Positions 1 through 13,073 of a stretch of DNA of 64,000 nucleotides are shown piece by piece. A model generated the notes under the pieces. It searched no databases and had not been told where the DNA came from. It saw nothing but the letters and a program-made list of their open reading frames with translations. Numbering within the stretch: position 1 is the first letter of the stretch; each line of letters starts with the position of its first letter. Position numbers and translations under genes: made by a program. The DNA comes from Mauremys mutica (Eukaryota; Chordata; Testudines; Geoemydidae). The stretch is taken from contig NC_059087.1 of NCBI RefSeq assembly GCF_020497125.1, forward strand, positions 16,711,925 to 16,775,924. Reading direction: 5' to 3'.

Positions 1-659
1 CATGTTGACTTTTGATTATATCTTGACTTTGGAAATTTATTCTTCTCTACTTGATCTCTCTCTCATCCAAGCTGACTGAGCTGTCCCTGTGAAATTCTGT
101 TTCTTGTTTAGATCAGGAGACTCTCAAATCTGATGAAATTGCTGTAGCTTTCCAAAGCATAGGATGTGACTGAATGCCTTGTATTTGCATTGGCAATTCC
201 TTCTATGAGCTGCTTATAGGAGCAGCTCTGCAATGAGAGAGAACATTCTTATTGCATGTGTTCCCACTCTGTGTGCCGAAACTTGGATCATCTGGTGGGT
301 TTTTTTAAAATAAAAACATACTGTACTTTTTAAAAAATTTTATTTATTTAAAAAAGAACCAAGTATTTTTTTGGCTGGGGATAGTGAGGTCTAATTTTCA
401 ACTTGATGGCAGAACACTGCACCGTATCAATTCCAAAATGTCCAGGGATGTTCTAGGCATCGATGGGCATAAGCCTATTGATTTTTGGTGTAAATTGGAA
501 TAATAGAAAAGTCTGACTCGCCCTCCCCCCCCCTGAATAAATAAATAAATCAGTTCCTGGTGCATGAGGCAGAAGAATCTTTTTGCTTCTCCTGCCTAGA
601 CATTAGAGGCGTGTGCTCAACTTTCTTCATGGAGATATTGTCTGTAAGAGAAATAAGAT

Positions 660-1000
660 CCTTACAGGGAGGGCTTGTTTGGAGTGGGAGCAATAGAGTG
701 GTGGAAGAAATGGAGACCCAGAAATGGAGTGAGGGGGGACCTGCAGGGGCCAGAGGGATGAAGGAAGAAAAGACCTGGAAGGGGCAGGGGGAGTGGGTGG
801 TTGGGAGTGGGGGAGCAAACCTGGTACCTCAAAAGAATGGAGGGTGGGGAGTGGTGGTGGTGAGGGAAACAAGAACCCAGAAGGTGGGCAATTGAGTAGG
901 TGAATGTACAAGCAGAGATACAGAATGGGGGAAGCGGGTGGTGTGAAGGAAACGCAGAGGACCCTGGCATGAGGGGTGTGTGTGGGGGAGAATGGGGCAC
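660..1000 (+). repeat. purine-rich (G/A) low-complexity block
   Basis: About 340 bases of the + strand are dominated by G and A, with repeated GGGAG, GTGGTGG and GAGGG runs and very few pyrimidine tracts. The proline- and serine-rich reading frames on the opposite strand follow from this composition and are not treated as genes. Just downstream, 1215-1243 resembles the right end of a hAT-type element (a GAAAAAGGTTG-type terminus). The block may therefore be the interior of a decayed transposon, but no matching left end was found. Confidence 0.55.
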
Positions 1001-4000
1001 ATACAGAGACCCAATTATGCTGGGAGACGGTGTGGAACCCTGATATGGTAGGCCAGCCTCTCCCTCTATTGTTGATGGTGATGATCCCATGTGCTGAGCT
1101 GAGGGTCATTGCTGTCTCTTTTCCCAGTTAAGATTTGTGTGCTTGTGCTGTAGGCTACTATGGAATTTGAGGTGCTGTAAGCCTAGTGGGGTGATACAGC
1201 CAGAGGTCTTACTCTGAAAAAGGTTGGAAATCACTGGATTAAAGGGCAGTTTCCTTCTCTTTCCTTAGAGAGTTACTTGCACAGTTGTATGGGGTATTAC
1301 AGCTGCATTCAGTCACCTCCCACTCTAGAAGAATCCCGTTAATTGTTTTTATGAATCTGGATCAAGAGAACAGAGTGGATTTTGAGGGAAAACCAGCAGT
1401 CATGAAAAGATGTGATGTGGTTTGGAGAGATCATGGTAGCATGAGGCTAGGTACTGACTTCCTGAGCCTAGTGGGAAGATGCCCACGACCCCTTCTGAGA
1501 CATCCTTGGCTACCGGTGCAGGAGCAGAACGGTTTTCCTTGTTTCTATTTTCATATCTGCGCGTGCACACACTTTTCAGTGCAATTCAGTAATACTTTCT
1601 TGGCATGACAAGATAGACAAGTTTCACGGTTCATGTGTACATGCTTTGTGCCTGTACACAAACTTAAAATAAAAGTATAAACAGGGCGTTGTGCCATTTT
1701 AATGCATTTTCAAACAAAAAGACTGGAAATAATACAAACCTCAATCTCTCTTAACAAAAAAAAAAATCTCTTACAGTGAGTAAATTGTTTTACACTACCT
1801 TTTAATTTTCTAGCTTGCCACTCTACTTAACTATTTGAAATCTTGACTTCAGCATTTACATATTAGTGGTTACTTCTTACTGAAATGGCTGTTTGCCTTT
1901 TCTTGGGTGCTAACTGACAAAAAGGCAGATGTTGATTTGTTGAGAGATGCTTGCTTATTCTTATTTTCCTGTTTTCAGTGTTGCATGAAGTTGAAAGCAG
2001 GGCTTGTGTTCAAGGTTCTTGTCATTAATCTCTTCCTTCTCTGGGAACACCAGTACATGATACACTTCTAGTGAATGATTGGAAACACAAAAATAACATA
2101 GGCAAACCATGTGTAAAGCAAAGAATAGCACCTGAATTGTCTGGAGACCTTGGGAGGCGGGGGAAAGCTATTGATAGTGCAGTTTGGCCAATGTTGTATA
2201 AATTAAAATAACAAAAGGAACATTAACAAATAAGGAAAAAATGGAAGTTTTAAGGATGTATTAGATTTTCCTCTTTTTCCACCACTTTCTTCTTGCATTC
2301 GATCTCCACATCTTCATTCTCTCATGCGCCGCCCCCTCCCGCCGCCCCCATGTTGACTCCTCACATTTTTTCATGCTTCTTAACTGACCCCTATTCTCTT
2401 CTGGCCTCTCCCTTGTATTCCCATAATTGCTTTTTTTTTCTTTTTTCCTTTTTCTTCCCTGCTCTATTCCAATCTGGTGGTGATTATCCCACTGTCTGAT
2501 TTAACAAGCTGGACTGCAGAACTGTATTGCTGTTCTGCTTTGATTACTTGTCCCATATTAAAAACAAAATAAAAAGCAGTGGCTTTAGTAGACGGTATAA
2601 ATCAGTAATGTTACTACGGATGCCAGCCATGGGCTCAGTGTAAGAAGGCTAATGAATTAGTGAAAACAAAAACACATGGCAGACGCTCAAGCTTGTTTTG
2701 TTTTCTTCTGTTCTGACAAACCTAAGGCCAGCCGCCTTATTTAACAGCACTAGAGTGTGAGGTTTTGTTGGGAGCATTGATCTGCCAGTTCTTTCCAATG
2801 ACTCCATGGCCACTTGGCCTTGTCTCATTGAATGCCATTGATGTGTGGGTCAAACAGAACATGTCTAGATCCCTTCTGTGAATAAGAACTGGGAAGCCTT
2901 TTGTAGCCGCTGCCAAAAATAACAAGGAACTGACAGAAGGTAATAGCATGATTGCTATATTTGTGCAACTCCTGTTGTTGTTTGGGTTCCTGATCATCAT
3001 GATGGATGGAATGACTCCCCTTTTTATAAAGGAAGGGAACTTCCTGCAAAAAAATAAACATAAGAGAGAAATATTTTGTTCTCGTGCCTTGTCAGTAAAG
3101 TCTGTAATCTCTTGTTGCATTTGCTTGTCTTCCGCTATAGCAAGGAAACAGTAATTTAGATTTGAATTTCTGTCCTCCATTTCATCCCACTGGTGCTCCG
3201 CCATTCAGTTTTTAAAGATGTCTCCAGTTGTTAGGAATCTCATTAAGAATGAAAGCTTGGCTTGAGATCAGTGGAGTTGAATCATGGTTCAGCAACATTT
3301 TAGCAGAAGTTATGTGCTAGATATGTCAATTTCTTACAGTATGTTTGGGTGATGTTACTGTATTAAGTTTATGTATCATTGTGAGCAAGAGACTGTATGT
3401 AATTGCAAGGGGCAGGGTAGCTGTAGCTTCTCCAGGAACTAAAACGTGTGTGGGTGAGATTAGGTAAATTAATTCAGGTTGCAACACCTCCAGAGAAGAA
3501 CCACCTGGAGAGGCTTGCATGTATGCTTCAAACTCGATTCTCTAGAGGTCAGCTGACAAAGAAGGATAAATAGTCTGAGTTTAAAATGACTCATGGCCTC
3601 CTTTTTAATCCAGTAAATGGACAGGCCCTCCAGTCCAAGGGAGGCCCCAAGCCTGGCAGAAGGATTGGAAAGACTTTCACCTACTGGGGTTGCAGAGGAC
3701 TGATGGGTGACCTCTGGTTAGCTGTTAGCTTGGGTATAGGAATGTGGGTTGTTCTCAGTGTTTTTATCCGAGGAATAAATGTGCTTGCTTAAAAAGAGCT
3801 GTGTGGTAACTTGTAACTGCTGGCAATATGCTGGCCATAGCACTTGGGGAAAAAGCAAAGCACAGGTGCTGACCTTTTTAGGCTGACTGTCTTGCTAGAG
3901 ATACCGCAGTGTAATCCAGGGAGCTGTGCAGCCTTCAAATCTCTCATCAAGAGGGAGTGAGAGGCAGGTCTCTGGCCAAGAGATTAGTGGCTGTAAACTG

Positions 4001-4271
4001 GAAACCTTTGGGTGCCCTTGGTGGACCATGGAGGGGGAAAATGGGTGCAGTTGCCCTGAGCTGTGATGATTTATATATACTCTGTAGGGACTCCAGAAAT
4101 GGATCAAAAAGTGCCATTCTGTTTTAAGAACAGAGCAGCAGTCTGACAGCTCAAAACCGAATAAAGTGAACTCTGCTTGATGTATGGTCTTGGGTAAATT
4201 ATCTGTGCTGTACCCATGGAATTAGCCATGGATTAATGGTAATGGCAGCCAAGCAGTTTACTCCATAACTT

Positions 4272-4866
4272 GCTCCTGGGGGGATTCTGTGCTACTACGT
4301 GCATGCAGAATTCATGTCAGCTGCAGATTTCTTTGCTTTCCCGCAGAAAAATGACTTTCTGACGGGGAAGCAAAGGGAAGCTGCAAGAGTGGTCATGTGC
4401 CCTTCCCCAGCAGCACATGGGCACGTTGTTTTGGGCTCCCAGAGCAGCCAGAAGAGAGGTAAATCACAGGGGGGCGGGGGGAACTGGGGATGCCCTGACT
4501 GGTGCTGGGTCAAACCCGTCTAGAGCTGGGTCGGACTCATCCCCCATCTACCCAACCCCATACATCTAGACGCACCCTCCCATACCTAGATGCCCCGAAT
4601 GAGCCTCACGCCTCCACAGCCAGAAGCCGCCACCGAGCCCTCTGCACCTGAACCCCCACCCCTCTGAGCCTCACCCCCTTCATCTAGAACTCCCCTGCAC
4701 CCAGACACCGCCACCGAGCCTCATCCCTTGCACCTGGCCCTCCCCAGCCCCACCTAGGGCTGGACACGCCCTGACTGGTGGCTCCTACCTGGTGCTGGGC
4801 TCAGCTGTTAGTCCCGGCGAGGCAGGGGGGGGGGCGGAGGAGGCGTGTGCTTCCCCAGGCTTCATA
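4272..4866 (+). repeat. GC-rich dispersed repeat, turtle-type
   Basis: The segment begins with a GCTCCTGGGGGGATTCTGTGC-like start, has a TGCAGAATTCATGTC core, and passes into a C-rich tail of degenerate units (CCACCGAGCC, CACCCCCTTCATCTAG). It ends near a GCTCAGCTGTTAGTCCCGG motif. The abrupt GC rise against AT-rich flanks and the degenerate internal repeats indicate an inserted element. The opening resembles a dispersed repeat I associate with turtle genomes. No terminal inverted repeat or target duplication was seen, so the class is unassigned and the right end is approximate. Confidence 0.5.
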
Positions 4867-7059
4867 AATGGGCAATTACAATTCCTCTTGTTTGTTACCC
4901 AGGCTCTTAGAATAGGTGTATACATAATTAATTAATTATCTTTGCATCCATTGGTGCCTCAGTTACCTTCCCCCCCCCACATTGTCATTTGGGTCTAAAT
5001 GCGTGTTCATTTGTTCCCTCATTTCAGCCTCCTCTTTTGTTGTCAGTCCATGTTACTAGTTCGGGGTCCAGTTTTGCAACCCTCCCCTTATATGAACCAT
5101 CTTTATTTTCTCAAGCAGTCTCTCCTGTGTCTCTAAAGACTGTCCGCTGGCATAAGTAAGGGTTGTAAGATCAGCCGTTGACTATATATTTCAAGGTGGA
5201 TGAAAGTAAGCAGGATAAACTGGCCTCAAAGGAAGAAAATGAACAATTGTCAGTGAAGTCTGTTGGGTTGTTAGAATAATTCAGTAACTCCCATTTCACT
5301 TGGTAAAATGGACTTTCTGCTGCAATCTTTTTTTTTTCTTTTCTTTTTTTCTTTTAGAAGGTTTACAGTAAAAGAAGCAGCCCCTGGCTTTGCTGGCTTG
5401 CTTGTGTCTCTTGGCTTTCAGCTGGACTGGTAGTCATCCAAAGCTCTCCCATGAAGTTACTTTCTTGCTGTCACATTTTTATACTCTGGGTGTACATAAT
5501 ATTGTGTTAAGAAGCTGATCACACATTCCCTGCTATGTTCAGTTCAGAAAATAGATTTATTTTATTTTATTTTTTAAAAGAACCATAACATGATTTTAAC
5601 ATGGATCATCTTCTGGGGAGTTATTTGGACTGATGCTGACTTTGCTTCTTAATTCAAAGCAAACCTGCTTTGGTGCTTAATAGTGGAAAATGTTGGCCAG
5701 TTCCTTCCTTATGGGACGGGTGATGATGAGATTTATCACTAATCACTTTATACTCCCCAGAATAAGAAATGATTTAATAAATGCCACTCTTCGAATTTAG
5801 GCTGTAGAACGAACAGCCTTTCATCAGTGATCCACTTATTTTTACTGTTCCGTTTGGAAGGGTTTGGGGTTTTTGCTTGATCTAGTTAATTATGTAGTTC
5901 AAACATCATCCATGGGCAGGAGTGTGTGAGTCGGGGGTGATTGCGTTTAATTTAATTCTGCTTTTGATATAGCCATATAGCCACCGGGACATGTAGAGAG
6001 AGTGTGGTCAAGTCTTTGGTAAATAACCCACTTCTACGTCCTCGAAATTAACTCTACCATGAAATAAATTAAGCATTTTGCTCCGGTCCTTTATACCAGT
6101 GCAGTCGGCATAGTTACTTCACCATACAAGCTATCTGGTGTGCTCTAGGTGTGTCTATAAAACCCTGAAACTGAAGTACATCCAAGTGTAACTATTGGGC
6201 TCTGTATGACTCAATGTGCTGGTGTTTTGTGTGTGCACGCATGTTAGCGATTGGCTAAAAAATGTTAGTGGCTAAAAAAGAGGAAAATCTGTCAAGCTGA
6301 CTAATAGACCTCAGGCGCTCCCTGTGTATGTAAGTTTGTGGACTTGTATATACTAATATGTGTGTCATCTTAATTCCTGATCAAAACCTGGGGAGGGAGT
6401 GGGGGGACAAGGAGAACTGTTTCTTAAATGTCTGACAAGAAAAGGAATGTACAAAGGGCTCGTCCTTCCCACAAGCCTGTATGCCAACATTAAATAAGCA
6501 GCAGGTAGAGAAGAAGAAAATTCTGTTGGAAGATTGTGATATAACCTTATCCCAGGAAAACTCTCCCTCAGTTTAGCTTCTGCTAGTTCATCTGAAGACC
6601 CCAGGAAGAGAGCAAGTCTGAGTCTGTGTCGTGTTGAGCTCAGTACACAACTGCTGTTTGTTTAGTCAAATATTAGATATTCTAGCATGTATTGTGTTTA
6701 GCTACTGATTTTTTTTTAAGTAAATCTCTCTGTAGTATTAATTTAGCATGTGGCTTGCTCATAGCACTTGGCTAGCAAATTACAGGTCTACAGTAGTGCA
6801 AAGGAAAAAGAGAGCATTATCTATGGCTATGCAATCACAGTAAGATACAGTGTTTTCCCATTCATTTAATATGATCTCATAGTGGACAGATTTTCCCGAT
6901 TTAAATACTAAGCTATAGCAACATAAGCGGCATTTCAAGAGAAGTATGATTTACCCAGAGTGCAGTTTGTCTTATGTCCTCTTTTTAAAAGAAATCGTGT
7001 TTGGAAAAAAACACCCTGTTGAGTTTAGGTCCTGAAGCTGAGCTGATGGACCATTAAGG

Positions 7060-7285
7060 AGAAAGGATGGTCTTGTGACTAAGGCACTGGAGAGTGAGTC
7101 AGGGCACCTAGGTTCAATTCTGGGGTCTGTCACAGACTTCTGACCTTGGGCAAGTTACTAAAGCGTGATGTGCCTTTGTTTCCCCATCAGTACAGTAAGG
7201 ATAATGTCTGCCTCATTTCTTCCCTCTCAGGAACGTTGAACTAAATTCATTGTCTGAAAATCCCTTTGAGCTCCATGGATGGAAG
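7060..7285 (+). mobile_element. MIR-like tRNA-derived SINE
   Basis: The order of motifs is that of a CORE/MIR-type SINE. First comes a tRNA-like head (GGATGGTCTTGTGACTAAGG, with box-B-like GGTTCAATTC), then CTTGGGCAAGTTACT, then CCCCATCAGTACAGTAAGGATAATG, a degraded form of the usual CATCTGTAAAATGGGGATAA block. It is old and diverged. Three further pieces of the same kind sit at 19120-19290, 19315-19510 and 57262-57490. Confidence 0.65.
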
Positions 7286-7349
7286 GCACTGTCGAGGCCA
7301 AGTTTTGTTTTGAACAGTAATTACTTACTCTTATAAAGGTTTTGTCTCT

Positions 7350-7628
7350 GGGTATGCCTACGCAGCAAAATAAATAAACCCAGCCCCCGCTGCAGCAAGT
7401 CTCACGGCCTGAGTCAACTCACTTGGAGCTAAAAATAGGAGTGTTGTCTCCGTCTGGAGCCCGGGCTTGAAAACCTGGTGAGTGGAGAGAGTCTGAGCTT
7501 GGGCTCCAGCCCAACCCTGAATGAGTCTACACCGCTATTTTGAGCCCCCCCAACATGAGCCCAAGTCAGTTGATCCAGACTCTGAAACTTGCTGCTGCAG
7601 GTTGATTTGTGTGTTGTGTAGACGTACC
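7350..7628 (+). mobile_element. MITE with GGGTATGCCTAC / GTAGACGTACC termini
   Basis: The left terminus GGGTATGCCTAC is complementary with two mismatches to the right terminus GTAGACGTACC, giving a 279-bp non-autonomous DNA element. The interior is GC-richer than the flanks and has a CTCCAGCCC palindromic tendency. A related copy lies at 44125-44420, sharing the GTCAACTCA, CTACACYGCTATTTT and AGTCAGTTGAYC blocks. The superfamily is not proven; the ends resemble the Harbinger-like MITEs at 29829-30722. Confidence 0.6.
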
Positions 7629-9039
7629 GAAAGAAACACCTTTTTCTTTGCACTACTCGGAAAGTGTTTCGTGCTTCTCCCAATATACTACTACCTGTAG
7701 AGGTCAGAAGATTCATGTTCTTTTTGGCAGAGTAAGTTGACTCTGTATCAGAGTCGCAAAGGGACAGGTTCCTCTGTTAGTTTCTTTTCTTTCGATTCAG
7801 TATCTGATCTTCCTATGTAAATACACCAGCTTCAGTTTCTCTTTGAGCCTTAGTGGGATATGAACCACAATCATACCTACTTTATACATGTTTCATTTTG
7901 TTCCCAATGCAACATTCAAAGTCTAAACTGAGTGCTCATCAAAACAGATTTGGGATGGTTTAGGTCATTTGCTCCAGTACATGTTCTGTGTGTCTCCTTC
8001 CCTATTTAAAGGCTATCAGTAATTATGGTGTTCTGAAGGTCACCGGGCACCCATCATTCATCATAGTTATTGAGCATTACTTTTAATGCAGTGGGGTGAT
8101 TAACATTACCTGCTTTGAAGATGGCTGGGATTTAAAGCCTCAACATATTCAGTTAGCACCAAAATGATCTGAAAAAATCCTTGCTGTGGCAAGACAAGAC
8201 AATAAAGAATCGAGACATCTTTCTTGTGAAAGTGACAAATTGCCCTTTCTGATCCAGAGGGCCAGCTTGCGTGGTAGAGCTGTGCAGTACATTAGTCTTC
8301 AGCTAATGGAAAAATGGGGGGAGAATGGAAGAAGAAAATACTGAGGTGGAGTGAAATGAATGGGGCATTTTTGTTACCGCCTTGGGTTCAGGTTTTTTGT
8401 TTTCTCTCCTCCAGAAACAACTTTGCAGCAGGCCTATAATTTACCAGGGTCATCCAGCAGGTTAAGAAGGAGGCAGTGCCTTTGGAATCCCTCTTCCCCC
8501 CACTTCCATTCTTAAAACACTGTTTACAATCTCCTGCAGTTTTCTAGCTTTGTGGAAAAGTGCAGTGGGTCAGCTTCCCCTTTAGCTTCATCCATCATTC
8601 CAGTCAATTAGAAATAGTTGAGGGCCAATTGACCAGTCTTCCATTAACTGAGACACTTCAGATTGTTAAAATAGCATAAAAGCCCTCTTTGTAGACTGCT
8701 GGGCAGAGATTGTAGATTTCCCTGTTGATGGGCAGTTACCCGTGGCTGAACAGAGCCCTAGTGTATTTTGTTGCACTTCAGGGATGAATATTACTACTTC
8801 TTTTCTTGTTCTGTTTGATTTTTTTTTCTTTCTTTCCCTGAAAGGTGTGGTGTCTTGTGGAGAGCTCAGATCATGAATTGCACTGGTCTGTTACAAAATT
8901 CTTCTTTGTTTGTGGCTGAAAACTCTTTTCAAAATGACTTTCCAGTGGTTGAAAAGTCCAGTTTTTAGCACTGGCTTTTCAAGGCCTTTGGCATCATTCT
9001 TTATTTATCTAATAATAGGTATATCTCCAATTATTATTT

Positions 9040-9213
9040 ATCTCCTAGAACTTGAGGGGACCTTGAAAGATCAGTAAGTCCAGCCCCTGCCTTCACTAAC
9101 AGAACCAAGTACTGATTTTTGCCCCAGATCCTTAGGTGGCCCCCTCAAGGATTGAACTCACAATCCTGGGTTTAGCAGGCCAATGCTCAAACCACTGAGC
9201 TATCGCCCCCCAA
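9040..9213 (-). mobile_element. tRNA-headed SINE with CR1-like tail (turtle Pol III SINE)
   Basis: Read on the minus strand, the element opens with a tRNA-like head: box A as TAGCTCAGTGGTTTGAGCA, then a box B of GGATTGTGAGTTCAATCC type. It continues through a GGGGCCACCTAAGGATCTGGGGC body and ends in a CR1-like 3' segment (GGCTGGACTTACTGATCTTTCAAGGTCCC). A tRNA promoter joined to a CR1-related tail is the structure of the turtle tortoise-Pol III/SINE family, which is mobilised by CR1 reverse transcriptase. The 3' end is degraded. Confidence 0.75.
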
Positions 9214-12200
9214 TCTGTTTAGCATGTCTGTATCTGAAGGGCAAGGAGAGTGTGAAACGGCTCCGAGAACAGCTAGTGCATTGTGGTGTACAGTTTGGTT
9301 CATTATGGTATCATGTGCTAAGTGAGCTTGTTTTTTGATTAGGGGAAACATTTTTCTTTTGTGAAGGCTTGACTGACTTGAGGATGTGGCTTTTGTGAAT
9401 ACCCATGTCATAGAATTGAAGGGCAGAAGTGACCACTAGATCATCACCTGACCTCCTGTATCACACAGTAGAAAAGTGCCTTAACTAAGACCCAACTTGG
9501 CTTGGGCTCCACATCAAGTGACAGTTGCTTTGACTGCAGAACGCACTGAACATGAGCACTTAAAAGATAAAGTTTCCGTTTATTATTAGCAGTAATTCAG
9601 TATGACCTGCAGGCCCCAACCAAGTGTAGATTCCTGTTGTGCTAGAAACTATACAGATATAATAGTCCCTGCTCCAAAGAGCTTACAGTGTTAACGCTTG
9701 TCTACATATGGAGTTATTCTGCAATAGCTATTGCACTTTAAATTCACTCCCTACCTTAACCTGAAGTATCTGTTCAAGAGTAGACTGATCCTGAACGTCT
9801 GATCCTGCAAAGACTGACTTGTGTGCTTAACTTTACACATGTAAGTAGTCCTATTATATAAAGCCATTGCAAAGATTAGGGTTTCATTAGAAAAGTCAGA
9901 CAAAGGGTAGGAGACAGGAATTATTCTCATTTTTATTCAATTAGAAATATCATCTGATTTAAGTATGCCGAGATTTCTAGTATATTTCTAGTAATCAACA
10001 CATTTTGGCTTTGTCTACACTAGGCTTTTTTGGACAAATGTCCCACTGGTGTAAACAGCCTTGCTGTCTTGCTAAAACCTACAGACCCGCTAGCTAATAG
10101 TAACCTGTAGTAAGCAGTAACCTGAGTATAGCCTCCACTGCAATCCAATAAACAGAAGGAGGGTTATTAGATGGACGTGCTTTGAATGTTTCTGAAGAGT
10201 GCCTGTTTTGGTGGGAAGAGGTAATCTCCTGTAATTTAAACAGTTTCATAAGCAGAGAATAAAATAAAACAACTTTTCTGTCTCAATGCAGGATGTGTGA
10301 TCCTTCTGGGGGAGCTTATTCTTTTATTAAACAGATATAAAATAATCACTTTGATGGAAAGATAATTCTAGGAATCAAAATGATGATGGTTCTAGGGACT
10401 GCAATATTCTAATGCAAAGTAGGCCCTCTGAGATATTTCTGTATGGCAAATCACTCTGCTTTTAACAAAACAAGAATTACTATTTTACGGTTCTTGCCTG
10501 AAATGTCAAAAGATATTTCAACTGCACTAAACTTTTACAGGCTGGGGATAAATTGATTGTTTTTTTTAACAATGGCTTGTTTTTAGAGGCTGCTGGAAAT
10601 GTAAGCACAGCTAAACAGGGATGTGATTCATCCACTGACAAAAAGCAAGGAGAAAAGCCTTCAGTATCGATACGCTTTCTCACTAACTGGATTGGGACCT
10701 ACTTTTTTAATAAAGTGGTGTTGACTTCTGATTTTTTTGTGACAGCACCAAAGAGATGATGGCTCGTATAATGCCTCATACATTACACTCAGTGACTTCT
10801 CTCAGTGACACCTTGGAAATATGCTCATTTATCACAAAAGAACTCTTGCCATGATTTTATGTAAACGCTCTTACATTTCTGTAGTCTGACCATCACGCTT
10901 GAAAGGTTAAATGAGATGTTGTGGTTTCTGGAAGGCAAGGCAGAGAGTAACGTCTCTCTCCTGCTGGAGCTGTCAGAATCCTGAACATCTTTCCGACTGC
11001 CGAGGATTGGATAGGAGCCCTCTTCAGAGACTGACTGTGCTGTTGCTTAATCGCTGTAAAGCAATGGCTCAATCTCAACTTTCCCATATTGGAATCCATC
11101 CCTCATTTAACAATATGGAAAGGGTAAGGTTGCAACAACCCCCTGACAACTGTTCATGATCCCCAGAATGAGAAGGCCTATACTGAGTGACACCAAGCAT
11201 GACCTCTCACAGGCTGCTCATGTTTGCCTGGTTAGTACCCTAGCAAAGTGAGCAAAGGAATGGGATGTGGGTCCAAACTGGAGTCTCCTGCTGCATGACA
11301 AGGATAGGAAACCACCACTAAGACTAGCCATTGAGGGAACCACATTTGAACCGTAACAAGTCTGCACAGACTAGCAAATATAAAAATGTCTGTCAAGTCA
11401 AGTTTGTACTAAGTCCTTAAATAATTGAGCTGAACTGGTTAAATGTTTGAAACATTGGCTTCATGCAGAATCCTGTTAAGCAAAGGGGGTGTGCAGGATA
11501 TTTTTTGAGCTATGCAGAGAGATTCATTTGATGCCTTTTGAAGAATTTTGAAAGTAGCATTGAGTCCTGAGTTCTGTGATTGAGACACAGAAACCATAAT
11601 TGAAACTAAACATTTATTTTTTCCCCATTGTTGTTACTTTACCAAAAACTTGAGAGTCAAGAACATTAAAAAGTTTTTGGAGATCAAAGAGCAGCCTCAT
11701 GGAAGTCAACTCAGGGAACTGAAGGTTGGATGACATTCCACCCTTTTCACTCGCATGTCCCTGGATAGTTCATGCAGTAAGAAGGTAGATCCATGCAAAT
11801 GCAACCTGGGTAGCTGTCTGCATTAGGAAATCTACCTTGAACTAGTCAGGCTTTTAATCTTTCGATGCGCAGGACACACTTTTCCAGCTGATAGCAGGCT
11901 ACATTAGGAATGCAAATCCATATCACATCTCTCAGGATCATCTTTTTAGAAGCAGCCAGAGGATAAAAACAAGCAAGAGTATTCATTTAAAGTCAGTGTG
12001 CTCTAGTCTGCAGTTCGCTCATGTTTAAGTGCCAGGCTTTAAAGATTTTTCTTTGCCCACAGGCAGCCTGGATACAAAGGGAGATTTTATTATTTTTAAG
12101 TAAAAATATTACAAAAAGGACAAACTACTTTTTGCCTCTGTCAATTTTCCTAAGTTTGTTATCACAAAACATGGTTTGCCTCACAAAACTTTAGGGAAGG

Positions 12201-12953
12201 AGGAGAGAAACTAGGTAATCCAGTGGCCTCACAATGCAGCCAGGAGTGGGAGAGAGAGAAAGAGACAAAATCCTCAACTTTAAAAGGTATGGGGATTTGA
12301 TACCATCTGAAAGTTGGCAGGGAAGGTTACAGAGAAGGGAATACAATGGATTATGTTGAATGGACTTGGATATTGTGTAATTCTGTTTTACAGTGAAGAA
12401 TAATGGATGGTCCTGAATTTTCAGTTCATTACAATGTGTAAACTGCCTTCTGATTATAGAGAACCTCTACTTAAGGTGAAACTTTTCTGTTGGTTGGAGA
12501 AAATGGCTTCACTATAAGGGGTTGGAATTAAAGCATATGATGATTTGTTTTGTTTTTCCTGGAAAAATATGCAACTCTGAATAGATTTTCCACAGGACTT
12601 AGTTTCCCCTTTAGCCTATGGTGATAAAACATAAAATGACTCTTAAACTGCAGAATACTTGCAAGATTCAGCATGTATCACAAGTCATTGGCAGTAGTGA
12701 TTAGAGAAATGAAAGCTTGAAAACTGCTGAAATGAGTGATTTCCTGTGGGATTTAAGCATATTCAGGCTGACAAATTTTGCAGTATTAATTATGCTGTGA
12801 TTTCAGTGGGAAATGGAGTTGGGCCTGCTTTCACCACCAGTGAATTTGGTCCAGTGTGCATATGCCTTTTATGATTTGCCCCCTTTCCTGTTTGGTCAAG
12901 ATATCCACCTCCAGCTTAATTCCTGTACTGAAGTCTGTGACAGGGTTAATATT

Positions 12954-13073
12954 AGGGTGACCAGATGTCCCGATTTTATAGGGACAGGCCTGATTTTTGG
13001 GTCTTTTTCTAGATAGGCTCCTATTACTCTTCACTCCATCCCAATTTTTCACACTTGGTGTCTGGTCACCCTA
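12954..13073. mobile_element. short MITE with GGGTGACCAG / CTGGTCACCC termini
   Basis: This is a 120-bp element with perfect 10-bp inverted ends, GGGTGACCAG at 12955 and CTGGTCACCC ending at 13071. The interior carries a duplicated TCCCGATTTT / CCCAATTTTTC motif. The 10-bp sequence GTTAATATTA is present directly on both sides (12945-12954 and 13074-13083), suggesting a target duplication with a fuzzy boundary. I recognise it as a very common turtle MITE, and the ends fit the hAT group. Confidence 0.8.

Noticed and set aside
627..1109. 160- and 142-codon Pro/Ser-rich frames on the minus strand
   Set aside because: They are the complement of the purine-rich block; there is no recognisable domain, and two frames are open at once.
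9187..9213. tRNA gene on the minus strand
   Set aside because: The A and B boxes belong to the tRNA-like head of a SINE; no acceptor stem closes, and a CR1-like tail follows.
11000..11130. Possible small exon ending AAAGG|GTAAGG near 11120
   Set aside because: The predicted peptide shows no resemblance to the N-terminal region of ARVCF, and no good acceptor defines it.
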